DNA of 64,000 bases, from assembly GCA_014529385.2 (NCBI GenBank), contig CM043956.1, forward strand, positions 89,275,221 through 89,339,220, given 5' to 3'. The position numbers and the translations under genes are program-made. The notes beneath the pieces are model-generated. The model saw only the letters and a list, made by a program, of their open reading frames with translations. It did no database searches and was not told the origin of the DNA. This stretch comes from Adiantum capillus-veneris. Its lineage: Eukaryota > Streptophyta > Polypodiopsida > Polypodiales > Pteridaceae. Positions 33,979 to 45,549 of the stretch are shown in pieces; the stretch's first letter is position 1; each line of letters starts with the position of its first letter.

Positions 33979-34678
33979 AGGTGTGTGTGTAAGCATGTGT
34001 GTGTGTGTGTGAGCACACCTTTAAATAGGCTCCTCAAGGCTGAAAATCGATCTAGGTTGCTATAAGCATCTGAGTGAGCACTTAGTGAATGCATTGGCAA
34101 GTCTAGTTGCCTACCCACCAAGTGTCCAGTTGGTCAATTTAACTGGCTCTCACAACCACTCTCTAGATTAGAAACTTCCCTACAACTCCCACAAGGCAAG
34201 AGGGCGCCCCCTAGCTGCTAAAGCTGGCTCAGAGTGGCCTGGAACCTGCTTCCACACAGCCTCGAGCCCTGGTGCCTTCCCGGATAGTTTTTGGGAAATT
34301 TGGTTTTAGGCTAAAACGGGTCACACGAGTTAGAATTTGATTCCAAAAATTTTTATATTAAGCTCTAACTAAGGAGTACTGGTCCAAGTACCTGTCATAT
34401 TTAGCAGCCCCCGCGGTCCGAAAATGCATTTTTTCAAATTCGGGATATGGGTGCAGTTTTTCGAGACGGTCAAAACTGAATGGGTCGAGTGACCAAAAAT
34501 TTACTATATTTGGAATTCTTTTACAAAAATTATTTTAATTCACATTTCGAAGCTTTAAAACATTCTAAACATCATGGCACTGACAGAATTTGAAAAACTG
34601 CAAAAATAGTAACTTTTTCCATTATGTTCATTTCATGGTACAATGGTGCTCTTTTTGGGTCGGGTCAAAGACCTTACA
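31764..34678 (-). repeat. 5' LTR of element B, 2915 bp
   Basis: Matches 4402-7215. Extra length is mainly in the GT-rich part (33820-34010), where a 65 bp unit is duplicated (33829 and 33894). A possible TATA (TATTTAAA, minus) lies at 34020-34027. The about 29 bp minisatellite is at 32440-32553. Confidence 0.93.
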
Positions 34679-34683
34679 TTCTA

Positions 34684-34866
34684 CCTAAGTCGAAGGATCT
34701 GAGCCGGACACATGCTCCCTAGACTCCCTCTAAGACCTAGAGTGTCCTCCACCCTCTGATCCTGTCTAAATTGTAAAACAAGACTCTTGGCAAGCCAAAA
34801 GTCCCTATCCTCAAGGACTAGTCTCGGTCACCTACCTAAGGTTTTTGTCCCCGACAGCGGCACGAA
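34684..34866 (-). other. Element D leader continued, with PBS-like site
   Basis: The sequence to the right of the B duplication continues the D leader from 4396. On the minus strand GTGCCGCTGTCGGGGA (about 34846-34861) resembles the tRNA-Asp-type PBS seen in C, with three C/T differences, and lies just inside a TG-bounded LTR end at 34867. Confidence 0.5.
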
Positions 34867-35662
34867 TGTTGGACGGATACGCCGCGATGGACGGTAGCAC
34901 AGCGAGAACTCACCTAACAAGATTTGTCAGCTAAGAACGAAGCTCGACCCACAGGCGCGTGGAAGCAAGCATAGGGTGTCAACCTACACTCAACCCACTC
35001 CTAACTAATTCCTACAGAGGTCTCTACCAATTGTCTAAGTCACAGCCTTCAAGAGTGCATAAGAGGAAACTTCCTACAACTCTTTCTAGAGCCGAATACC
35101 CATCAAACAATCTCGAAACACCATAGAACTTGAACGAGACCCTACTAATACCAATAGGTCGCTCTCCCTAAGGTCTATGAACCAAAACCTCAACCCAAAA
35201 CACCCGGTGAAAAATCACGTAAGATGTCTGGCCGAAACTTGCAGGTCTTCGTTTCCGAAATCTAAAGTACCTAATGTGTAGCTCTACTCAATATGAACGC
35301 ATGGATATGCTGCAATGCAAAATCGGACAACGTATGCTCACCAAATCACCAGATGAAGCTCGTAGAAGGAGCTCGCAAAACCCCCGGGGCGGTCACTTTT
35401 TAGAATGTGTATGATATCACGTGAGTTAACTGGAGAGGATTATTAAAAGACCAAAATGTATAAAAATGTATACATACAGAGGGGGGTTGGGGGTTTTTTA
35501 AATAGGCTCATAGCGTAAGTATAGTATGTATATTGGGGTATTATTCATTACCTCTTGAACGCACGTGATATAGGGGTCTTTTGATAAATGACTGCCCCGG
35601 GGCAAAACCCGACCATACGCGCGCAATGTAGGTATCGGCACGTAGCTCTCGTCGGGGGCAAC
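34867..35662 (-). repeat. Probable 5' LTR of element D
   Basis: Begins TGTTGG on the plus strand next to the PBS-like site, so the element-sense LTR would end CAACA. A minus-strand TATTTAAA (about 35497-35504) could be the promoter. The outer end is uncertain because no second copy is in the window; the CAACA at 35658-35662 is one candidate. Confidence 0.4.
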
Positions 35663-38253
35663 ACGCTGCACTTGTCCGCACTCGATTCCGACCACCAGTG
35701 CACACGTAGCGTCAAGATGAAGCTCACACTCTCTCTCGTACACAGTACGCTCACTCACAGACTTCGAAACTTCTTTTTAAAAATGACAAAAGGTTTTTTT
35801 CATTAAGGGGTAAAAGCATGTATAGGTGGAAAGCTATTTCTGCTATTATATAGCATAGCACAAAAATGGGGACGTGGTAAATTTTTTACAAAAAGTTTCA
35901 AAACTTAGCGGAGTGTATATTTTTAAATTCTACTCTTCAAGACCTATCCATTAATATATAACATGATGTGAGCTCATTGTACCCTTATATAGAAAAAATA
36001 GCACCATACTTTCATAGTAAGTGTCCATGGATACCAGCTATGTAGATACCATTACATGCTTTTACCCTAAGGTAAAAAAGTGGTATAAATACCTTACAAT
36101 TCTCAAACCCTAAAGTTCCAAAATCAACCATCTACTCAATCTAACTAAACTGGGATACAATCTGGAAACTTCTGTAAGCCCCAATATTTACAAGGTGAAA
36201 AATCGGGTTTCTTCAATAAATGAATAATTACAAAAAATGATAATCTTTCGAGTAGTTAGTTTCTGTGGGGTGTGTCAAGCTTCTAACAGCTTCCTGAGCT
36301 ATCTATTTCAAATTTGGTTAATCTAAGGATTCAATAAGATGTATGCCTCAACAAGGCCAAATTTTGTGCAAGCTCGACAAGGTGGATTCTCTTTTGATTA
36401 AAAATTGTGTGTCAACAAGAAAAGCTATGAGCAATACGCACTCAAGCCATGTTTTGTCTCACATTTTCAATGAACTTATGCAAAGTACGTTTTAAGTTCA
36501 CGACATATTCCACATGTAAGATTCCAAAGTTTGGAATATGCTATTAGAATACAAACTTGGGGAAACTTTGCAGCATGTCTTCTTGAATTTTTTTTCTTGA
36601 GGTCGGTATGAACCAAGCCACAAGGGCATGCATGCATGGTACAATTGATAGCTCTAAATTTATCAGTATACAAAGCTATGAGCGAAATTCATCAAAATAG
36701 ATGGCTATGAGCCAACTTCAAGCATGAGGATGACAATCGCAAACTGAAATTCCCTCTCAGATGAGCATCTCCTTATGAATCTTAGGATCATGGTCCATGG
36801 AAGGGCGAGAATGTTAGCCACTTCCAAGCTCTTCTTGTTTTTTTGTTTAACCTTTAAGTTGGACATGATTTTCTTTTTGTGCAAAGGAAGTGCTTTGACA
36901 ATTTTCATGGGAAAAAATGATTATATTCTATGCCAAATCTACATCCATTGAATTAGGATCTAGGATACTGGCACACAAATTTTGCTGCAAATTGGCAATA
37001 GCAAGATATAAGCTCACAATAATGTTTGGAAGCAATGAACTGTGATGTATTCATGCCACTACAAATTGTGCAAGGCATGTATGGAAAGACTCAAAATATT
37101 GAAATCGTTGTGAAATCCAAGGGCTTATCATCTATTTTTTTTTTTTAATGCATGGCTTGGCTCGTGATCATTGTATGTGTGTACGATGGAGGGAACTTTC
37201 TACCATTGGCTCTATGCACAAGGTGCCACCGATATAGATGATGCTTTCTATGGGTAGCATGTAGGAATGGACTATCTATCTACTAGCAACTAGTCCGTGG
37301 GACCGCATGAATAACCTAAGAGCACCTCAAAGTAAAGGATCTCTTATTTGAATACCCAAGAGAATTTTGTATGATTATTTTATTTGGGGTAATAGTCATC
37401 TTTCTCTTATACTCATGGAGGGAAAAGATTATTTCATGATCTAGTTGTGAAAAAGATTCTAACTTCACAAGATTTGTTGCTTAGTTGTAGTAGTATTATG
37501 TCGCTAGGATTTGTATTTTTAAAATGACCCAGGCAATATACAATCATTGTGTAGGTGTTGATGATCGCAATTTGATCTCTTCACAAACTTATTTTCAAGG
37601 AGAGAAGTCGGAAATATTCCAAGATATAGTGGGCAAGTTTAATCTTCCAAGATGATTCCAACCACAAACTAAAGAAAGTAAAAAAGAAGAAGAAAGTCAA
37701 GTGACTATTGAATAAAAGCAGTAGGCTCTAGTGATGGAAAGACCCATTACATTATAGAATGAAGGTTTAATACTAGTTTGGTACCAAAACATGACACTTA
37801 AGTGTCCTTTTTTAAAGTTTCCTTTTTGTATATATTTAGATAAAATGCTACTTGCATTATATGGTGTATTTAAGAAAGCTCTCTTGATATGCTTCAATAT
37901 GTTAGCTAGATGGTCTTTTAAAAGTATGACCTTACATTTTAGAAGCTACCATGATCAACAACTATACTCATCAAGTTGACTCTCGTTGGACTACAATTAC
38001 TACTTTGAATAAATTGATTTTATAGGCTCAAGAATAAATGAAGCGACCTCGCAGAAAATTTTACGTGACTTCTCACAACTGTGGTATAGTTATTTGAAAG
38101 TTTCATGTGCAAAAAAACTAACTTTAGAGTACATAAATTAATGAAAATCTCTACAATTTTTACATGTCCATTTCAAGCATATCATTGTATTAAAATATAT
38201 ATATATATTTATATATTTGTGAGTATTAGAAAGCCTATACATTGCTTACCCTT
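35663..38253. other. AT-rich stretch without recognisable genes
   Basis: Only short, unsupported frames on both strands. A TA run is at about 38195-38215. The outer end of the D LTR may lie at its left edge. Nothing else is recognised before the CACTA target duplication at 38254. Confidence 0.6.
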
Positions 38254-38277
38254 TACCACTACAAGAGGCTATTCATA

Positions 38278-38375
38278 TTAGCGACGCTCACACAGCGACA
38301 CTCAAAAAAAAATATCCCGGCGTTGCTATGAGCGTCGCAAATTTACAAGTAAATTTGCGACGCTCATAACGACGC
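38278..38375. repeat. Left subterminal repeats with a 20 bp-arm hairpin
   Basis: Several GCGACGCTC motifs in both directions. Arms 38327-38346 and 38349-38368 are perfect reverse complements around a 2 nt loop. Such subterminal motifs bind the TNPA-type protein in En/Spm. Confidence 0.9.
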
Positions 38376-38465
38376 CGGCTGGGCTAAAAAAATAACAGAG
38401 AGCGCTAAAAAACTCAGATCTCAGATCTAAGTTTTACGGCGCCCTCAAGCAAGGAGCAGGTAACG

Positions 38466-38737
<272 letters not shown>

Positions 38738-39009
38738 TACAAACATGAACAAAAACGCATACACACATACATAAACAAAGAATGCACACACACATTGAGA
38801 GAGGAAAAGAGAGAGAGAGCATGCATAAACAAAAAACGCACACATTGAGAGAGGAAAAGAGAGAGAGAACATGCATAAACAAAAAACGCACACATTGAGA
38901 GAGGAAAAGAGAGAGTAAAACTTGCATAAATAAAAAAATGCACACACATTGAAAGAGAAAGAGAGAGAAACTAATTTAACGTCGTAGGAAACTAATTAAA
39001 ATTAAGTGA

Positions 39010-39165
39010 CCTAAAGATCTAGCCGACGAGGAGTTGAACTCAAGACCTATTATTCAAGAGGGAAATGGCATAACCAATCTATCATACTTGGCATGGGTGA
39101 TAGAAAGATTATACCATTTATCTCTTTTTATTGGCACACACATCCACACACGCGCACACACACAA
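39010..39165 (-). repeat. SINE-like segment, copy 1
   Basis: On the minus strand an A-box-like TAGATTGGTTATG (about 39070-39084) and a B-box-like GGTCTTGAGTTCAACTCC (about 39030-39047) are spaced as in tRNA-derived RNA polymerase III promoters. The same sequence occurs at 56088-56240. It does not fold as a complete tRNA. Confidence 0.5.
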
Positions 39166-39945
39166 GAAGAAGAGAGTTATAACGTCGTAGGAAACTATCC
39201 TAAAAGACGTTAAAGATTAGGTTAGATGTAAACTTACGTTAAATTAGATTTAGGTTTATTTAAGTTAAATTAGATTAGATTTACGTTATATTAGATTAGA
39301 TTTAGGTCTCCATAGACTGCGATGCCTGCATGAAGCGGGTGAAGAAAGTCCTCAATGGAATATAGGGTATTACTGCCTTCACTCATGGTGGGCTCCGCCG
39401 ATCCAAAAGTACTGGTGAAATGTCTTCAGAAGATAGGGAGGAAGGTGGATCTTCAGGGCGGCAAGAGTCACTACATCCCCAACAATGACCATCTAGACAA
39501 CCTCTAGTCATTCAACAGCAACTTCAAAGTTAGTAACAAGAGCAAGAACGGTCCAAAGGGCCAATTGCGGTCGTCAGATGTGGATGGAGATGAGGCAGCA
39601 TCACTGCCGGAAGTTAACTCTCACATCTTTAGTGATGAGAATGCCAACTCTTACCGAGTTATGTGAAAAATTATGTGTTAAATCAGTTTTAAGGTTCTTA
39701 TAATCCCTGTTAGTTTAGTTCTTTGTTTTTAATATAAAATAATTTACGTTAGATTTAGATTTATGTTATATTAGATTAGACTTAGGTTTATTTAGGTTTA
39801 CCCACACACACACACACACACAAGAAGAAGAGAGTTTTAACGTCGTAGGAAACTATCCCAAAAGACGTTAAAGATTAGATTAGATGTAGACTTACGTTAA
39901 ATTAGATTTAGGTTTATTTTTAGTTAGATTTACGTTTATTTAGAT
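39146..39945. repeat. Direct repeats flanking the captured HMA fragment
   Basis: Units at about 39146-39300 and 39802-39945 share a CA run, GAAGAAGAGAGTT, AACGTCGTAGGAAACTATCC, and a TTACGTTAAATTAGATTTAGG tail split over several lines. A shorter third AACGTCGTAGGAAACTA lies at about 38978. Confidence 0.85.
39312..39666 (+). pseudogene. Captured fragment of an HMA-domain (heavy-metal binding) gene
   Basis: The frame from 39312 reads IDCDACMKRVKKVLNGI, a metal-binding loop with C-x2-C at 39318-39329 followed by the first helix of an HMA domain. A stop follows at 39363-39365. After a frame change (about 39380) the other half appears: GSADPKVLVKCLQKIGRKVDL, matching the second half of the HMA fold. 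A low-complexity tail then runs through one more stop (39505-39507) to TGA at 39664-39666. The class is that of plant HIPP/HPP metallochaperone-like proteins. It is not part of any CACTA gene and lies between the direct repeats, so it is best read as a host fragment picked up by the transposon and now decayed. Confidence 0.72.
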
Positions 39946-40335
39946 TTACGCTTATTTACGTTAGATCAAGTCCACGCAAGAATTACTTACGGTTTAGGGT
40001 TTAGAGTTAGACGAACAGTGAAAAGATCTACTGTGAAAAGATGTTAAGATGCTGTGAAGTGCTACAGCTAGAGAAGAGGCAAAGGGGTTTTGTCCACTAC
40101 ATGCAGTATCATGTAGACGTGGGTCTGTAGATTTCTTGTACCCACAAATATAGGTATTGACCAATAAAGACGAGATTATAACCCAGTGGTTCTGATCTCC
40201 GTGCACCTCTAGACCGAGGTGTGCGGGGACTGGACATGACTAGAGAATGTGAGGTAGAGAGAGAGAGAGATAAGACGAAGAATGCCAATAGAATATTAAA
40301 TTTTTTGTCTAGGTTATAAGATTTTTATCCTCATT

Positions 40336-43300
40336 ATGAGTAGTGACGAGGATGTGGGACCGTCCAACCGAAACACCTATCTCTCAACGAGGGTCTTAAT
40401 ATGTCCTTATAATCAATGCAAGCATGCTGTGCGACGGACAAGACGTGTTTCTTTGCAGCACGTTCGCGAATTTGGCGAGTTCGATCCATCTATTATAGAT
40501 CGAGTTGTTGCCAATTATAACTCATCGGACTGTGACGCTGGCCAACAAGCAGCAATCTTGCAACCCAATAGACGTGTTCGCAGGTGCTTTGGTCAAGCAG
40601 CATATGTGAGGCCACAAGATGTAGCCTCTGACAGCTCGAGGGATGATCATGCAGAGCACATTCCCAACGAGGCAATGTTTGAGCGCGAGATTGATGAAAT
40701 GATCGAGACGATCATGGATTCAGAAAGGCTTATCTATGATGATATGAAAAGTGAAGCCGATACGCCATTGTATAATGGAGCACGTATGTCTAGATTGAAA
40801 GCACTCCTGGTTCTTCTCAACATGCATGCAAAGTTTGGATGGAGTGACACTAGCGTCACAGTGCTTTTCAGGTGATCTATTACAATTAGTTTACTTTCAT
40901 AAAACTCTAAATGTATAATGATCTGATAGATTTTCACACGACTGTATCGTATTTTTATGTTGTGTAGATTGCTTAAAGAGCACATACTACCAGCTGACAA
41001 TGTGATGCCAGATTCCCGAGATGAAGCAAGAAAGATTTTGTGAAACTTGGGGATGGATTACAATTCTATCCACGCTTGTCCTAATGACTGCATTCTTTTC
41101 AGAGGGGAATACATAGACATGGAGAAGTGTCCGAAATGTGATTTCGAAAAATATCGAGTAGATCTCCACGGGACAAAAATTCCACAAAAGGTTTTGCGAC
41201 ATTTTCCTCTGCTTCCTCGCATCAAGCATTTCTTCGAATGTAAGTCCATGGCTGCCCTAGCATCATGGCATGAGGAGAATAAATCTTCGGATGGTGTGCT
41301 ACGAATTCCTGCAGATTGCGCAGCGTGGAAACATATAGATGGAACATGGTCGGATTTTGCCAGGGAAGCTCGAAATTTGCGCTTAGGCCTAGCTATGGAT
41401 GGCGTAAATCCATTTGGTCAAAGATCAACATCTTACAGTGTATGGCCCGTCGTCATCGTCAACTACAACATTCCCCCATGGTTGACTACGAAGAAGGAAG
41501 AGAGCCACCAAGGATGTCTGCACAAGCATGGTTAGAGCAGAAGGAGATGTGCGATGACGGATTGCCTTCAGGGATGAAGAGACTATCTCTATGGTACGAG
41601 TTACCATACTGGCCCCGACTCATGATCAATCACTTGCTCGATCCAATGCACATATTCAAGAATGTGGGTAATCTACTATGGGACCATCTGACCAGCAAGA
41701 AAGATACTTTGGGAGCCAGAGTTGAACTTAGAAATGTGGATCGTATGGAGCAATATTGGCCGCAAACAGCGTCCGATGGATCGATAAAACTCTCTAAAGC
41801 ACCATGGATTTTCACAGGAGCCCAAGAACGCAAAGTAAAAGAGACCATTCGATCTTTACGGACCCCCACTGGCGTAATGCACTCGCTCCGAACGTGTTTT
41901 ACTAAAGAAGGAAAGCTTACCGGTTTGAAGTCACACGATTGGCATAAAATATGTCAGGTACATTCATAGTGGACTTTAATATCATTGTTGCACATACTTT
42001 ACAGTTTATTTTACAGGTTGCCATTGAGGGATGTTTGTCTCTCGACATCCGTAACACAATCTACAAACTTGCAAAGCTGGTGCAATGGATCTCACAAAAG
42101 GAGATCAACGTAGACTCCATACCATTCGCCAAACTAAATGCTGCGGAGCTTGTGTGCATGTTTGAGAAACATTTTCCTACTACCATGCTAACCATTCAGG
42201 TGCATCTTCTTGTTCACATAGTTGATGAGGTGGAAATAGCTGGCACAGTTCATTCCAGATGGATGTTCTTCTTAGAACGTTTCATGAAAACTCTTAAGGG
42301 ATATGTGCGTCAAAAGGCACGTCCGGGGGGTAGCATGGCAGAAGGTTGGTTGGTATCAGAGTCCCTAGTGTACATTGGAGAGTGGCTAGACGGATTTGAT
42401 AAAGCCCGAGACACGCTATGGCGAACCATAGATGATGAGCGCATATCTGGGATTGTCATGTGCAATCTCGGTGTTGAGAAGAAGATGACGTAAGATCTAG
42501 AGGCTAAAATCAACCGATCTTGCATGCTTCACAATCCAGTGATGCAAAAGTGGATTTCACAATATGAGGATGCAAAGCAAGAGCGACAAAGGGCACGAAT
42601 CGAGTGGAGACGGGAAAGACGACCACCGATACACTATCCGATGGTTCTGGAGAGCCTACCAACATTCATGAGCTTAAGATGGTTGCACAACCAATTGAAA
42701 AGCGCACAACAATGCGGTGACGAAGTGACTGAGGAAGAGTGGGAGTACTCTCGGGGTTGCGCGACCAAGGTAAGTTTGTAATGTACGACTAGCTAGTGAC
42801 TTTATTTCTAAACGTTTGAACGACCACTCATAATCTTTGTTCGTTGTAGTATAAGTCATACACAGCAGCATGGTGTAAAGGTCGATATTTTAGGGTGGAA
42901 CGGATCGACAAAAAGCATTTTACTCAAGATTGTGGAATCATGGAAAAATTTGAACAGTCTAGTCGACGACGTTCCTCTGATGCAGATCCTGTGGTGGCGG
43001 AACTCACTTACTTCGGCACGCTACAAGAGATTTTGATGATCGATTACAAAGGATTTTTTGTCGACTTGTTCGACGTGCAATGGTTCAAGATAATCATGGA
43101 GGGTTGCAACGCTACTGTGCGTAGAGGAGAGTCTGGTTTTCTTGAGGTGGATTCTACTAAGAAATGGACTGACCTAAGAGACACTTTCGTACTACCCGAG
43201 CATTGTGAACAAGTAAGTATGTAAATAGTTAACATCCCCCTTTTACAAGTTATGTGCTTGAAAGCTCTCATGTAAGTTATGTGGCTCTAGCAGGTAATAT

Positions 43301-43602
43301 TTCATCGTACAAAGTCTACATCAAACTGGTGGTACGTTATAGAGGTAGCCCCTCGTAGTGCAAGGACGTATGAAGGCTACCATGTGCCAATCACAATGGC
43401 ATCAATGGAGGAGATCAGAGAAGATGCTCAATCAGAAGCCGCTGCAGTGGTGCCAGACGAGCATCAAGATGCTACTACTCTATATGGGGTGCATGCAGAG
43501 GAACTACAAAATGAAACAGAGGATATGTGTTTAAACGGAGAGCTCTATATAGATATAGGAAGTTATGCTGAGTTATGCGAGGATGAGAGAGAGATCTCTT
43601 AA
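40336..43602 (+). pseudogene. CACTA transposase (TNP2 type), five exons, defective
   Basis: Inferred exons: 40336-40871, 40968-41957, 42017-42769, 42850-43212, 43294-43602; each inferred intron begins GT and ends AG. Exon 1 has the N-terminal Transpos_assoc-like CPYNQCKHAV. Exon 2 has the Transposase_21 blocks (IHACPNDCILFRGEY, KCPKCDFEKY, HFPLLPRIKHFF, GLAMDGVNPFG, then in another frame LPYWPRLMINHLLDPMHIFKN). Exon 3 has the DUF4218-like block (WMFFLERFMKTLKGYVRQKA). Exons 4-5 have a DUF4216-like VDLFDVQWF and an acidic tail. Defects: TGA at 41041-41043, a frame change with loss of roughly 130 residues at about 41475-41500 (PPW to GREPPR, the part that normally holds core catalytic sequence), and TAA at 42491-42493. 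Confidence 0.88.
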
Positions 43603-43879
43603 AGCCACAAATATTGTATTTGAACAATTTTTCTCCGTGTTGTAAAAGCTCAGGCTCTCTAAGTACCTTCCATGGTGTATAACGCTCTTTTCTACTCGCG
43701 CTCACATCTTTTGATTGAAAATTCTGAGTTTTCGACTTGCCTCTTCTATCACTCAATTCATTGCGTCATTGTATTTATATGCGTCATTACGTCATTGTAT
43801 TCAATGGTCTTTGCGTCATTGTCTACTCTATTCATTCAATATTAAGTTTAAATATTCGTGTGTTTAATGCAGGTATAGA

Positions 43880-45210
43880 TGATGAGGAGTTTCTTTCTTC
43901 TTTGTCACCGCAGCAGAGATAGTGGTACGTGGAGCGTCATCGCTCTGGCGCATCATCGCGCGTTCCTAATCCATCCGCATCTCCCTCTCTTTCGGATCAT
44001 TCCGCGTGCTCCGAAGCTTCGGCGTCGATGAGACGAGCTTCACACTCGTCTAGAATCCGACGCTCTAGTGGTGGCGGTGGCGGTTGTTGTGGGGATTCTG
44101 CCGCCGATGCCTCCACACCGCCTCGTGTTCGATGAGGCTCTTTACCCTCCCCTTCTTTGCCCGCCCTCACACCAGCCACAGCATTGCCATCTACGCCAAG
44201 TTTTGCGCGGCTAACTGTTCCTAGCAGCTACACACCTCTACCTACTCCGCCAGGAGCCACCCCACTCGACACTCCTCGCTTCGGGGCCCAGACACCGGTG
44301 GAGACACCTGACGTCCGTACCCCCATCGACACGCCGCTAGAGACCCCTGCAGGGACACCCAGGTTCATGCATCACCGGCCAAAGGGCTTGCCTTACTCCG
44401 TCGACTTCAACGGCGGCATCATCATGGATGATGACGGCAAGAAGGTGATCTCGCGCATGCGTGGTCTTTGCTCTTAGCTGTTTAGACACTACATACTAAA
44501 CAAATTGAGTGAAGTACCAAGTGATTAAAAAAATAGAGTCATCAGCATACTTCATGATGAGTTTTCCGTTCCAACACGGGATCAGCGCTTCAATGAAGAC
44601 ATGATGAAGATTTGAATGCGCGAATACTGCAAACACAAGCGTTCCAAAGTGCAAAAAGCAATCAAGCATGGGTGAATCAGGCCAGATTGGCTGGCCAAAG
44701 AAGATTGGAAGAATGCGAAGAAAGCAGCGCGCGACAATCCCGACAAGTGGAAGCAACAAAAGGATGCATCCAGAGCGCGAGTAGAGGCAGGGAGCTCGCA
44801 CCACTTGGGGAGCGGTGGATGGGCATCATTTGAGGCCGATTTTGTAAGTGTTTTCGCATTGCTCTTTATGTTCGATAGTTTAGGGTTTATGAGTTTTTTA
44901 ATTCTAACATAATGAAATCTTTGTATGTTTTGACAGTGGTCGATGACAGGACGTGATCCCACACCGTACGAGCGCGAGTACGCAGGCAGGAAGGGCTTAA
45001 ACGCCCTGATGGACATTCTCAGTTCTCGCGGTGGCATGGTTAGTATTAGGGTTTACTCTTTTCTATTTTTTGTATTGTTTTATAAATTTCGTTATATGTT
45101 TATACTTACTGAAAGCTGTCTTATTGTCTTTTTTTGCAGAATCCGACAGATACGCCGCTTGGACGCGATGAGACGTCTGACTAGACGACGTCAGTTTAGC
45201 TGTAGCTAGA
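43880..45210 (+). pseudogene. Second ORF of the CACTA element (Ptta/En/Spm-like), relic
   Basis: A Ser-rich then Thr/Pro-rich segment (44157-44477: repeated TP pairs such as TPLPTPPGATP, TPVETP, TPIDTP) ends in LPYSVDFNGGI. After a gap, frames at about 44690-44850 read NPDKWKQQKDASRARVEAGS and HHLGSGGWASFEADF, then after a probable intron (about 44844-44937) TGRDPTPYEREYAGRKGL. The last parts resemble the plant Ptta/En/Spm protein family, with its G-S/GGWASF and P-x2-E blocks. No continuous frame exists. GC content is higher than in the flanks. Confidence 0.6.
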
Positions 45211-45549
45211 TAGCATTAGTTTAGGGTTTCTCATAGCTTATGTATCATGAGACGGATTTTATACCTCTGTTTGAACCATGTATATTATTACATTTGTCAC
45301 CGCAGTTCATTTTGCCAATCAATTCTTTATGCCTATGATGTTCTACAATTGTCATTATTACATTTGCCAATCAATTCATTTTGCCTATGATGTGTACAAT
45401 TATCAATTTTACGCTTGTCAATTTTGCAAACAATGCGTCTTGTGGGTGACTATTTTGGGTCTATTATCTACCCTTGCACTTTTTTAAAAAAGTGAATCAA
45501 GTACAATATGGTTGATGGGTGGCAGGGCATGCCCTGTCACCAAAAAACA

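Larger units (their letters stand above)
4402..34678 (-). mobile_element. Element B: Ty3/gypsy chromovirus, split by elements A and C
   Basis: The boundaries come from two LTR copies (4402-7215 and 31764-34678), both opening TGTGAGGTC and closing GACCTTACA on the plus strand, and from a 5 bp duplication TTCTA at 4397-4401 and 34679-34683. In minus orientation the order is 5' LTR, tRNA-iMet-type PBS, an extra leader ORF, gag, protease, RT, RNase H, integrase, chromodomain, 3' LTR. Element C (21134-30231) interrupts gag and element A (9385-19723) interrupts RT. Taking out A and C with one TSD copy each leaves about 10.8 kb. Several stops and frameshifts show it is dead. Confidence 0.93.

Noticed and set aside
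35498-35758. 86-codon minus-strand frame in the probable D LTR
   Set aside because: It overlaps the promoter-like region of the LTR and other frames on both strands; no domain seen.
39010-39165. A tRNA gene
   Set aside because: Only box-like motifs are seen. No acceptor stem or anticodon arm can be paired, and a second copy has a deletion between the boxes.
40493-42871. Minus-strand frames under the CACTA transposase
   Set aside because: They are antisense shadows of exons that match TNP2-type blocks on the plus strand.
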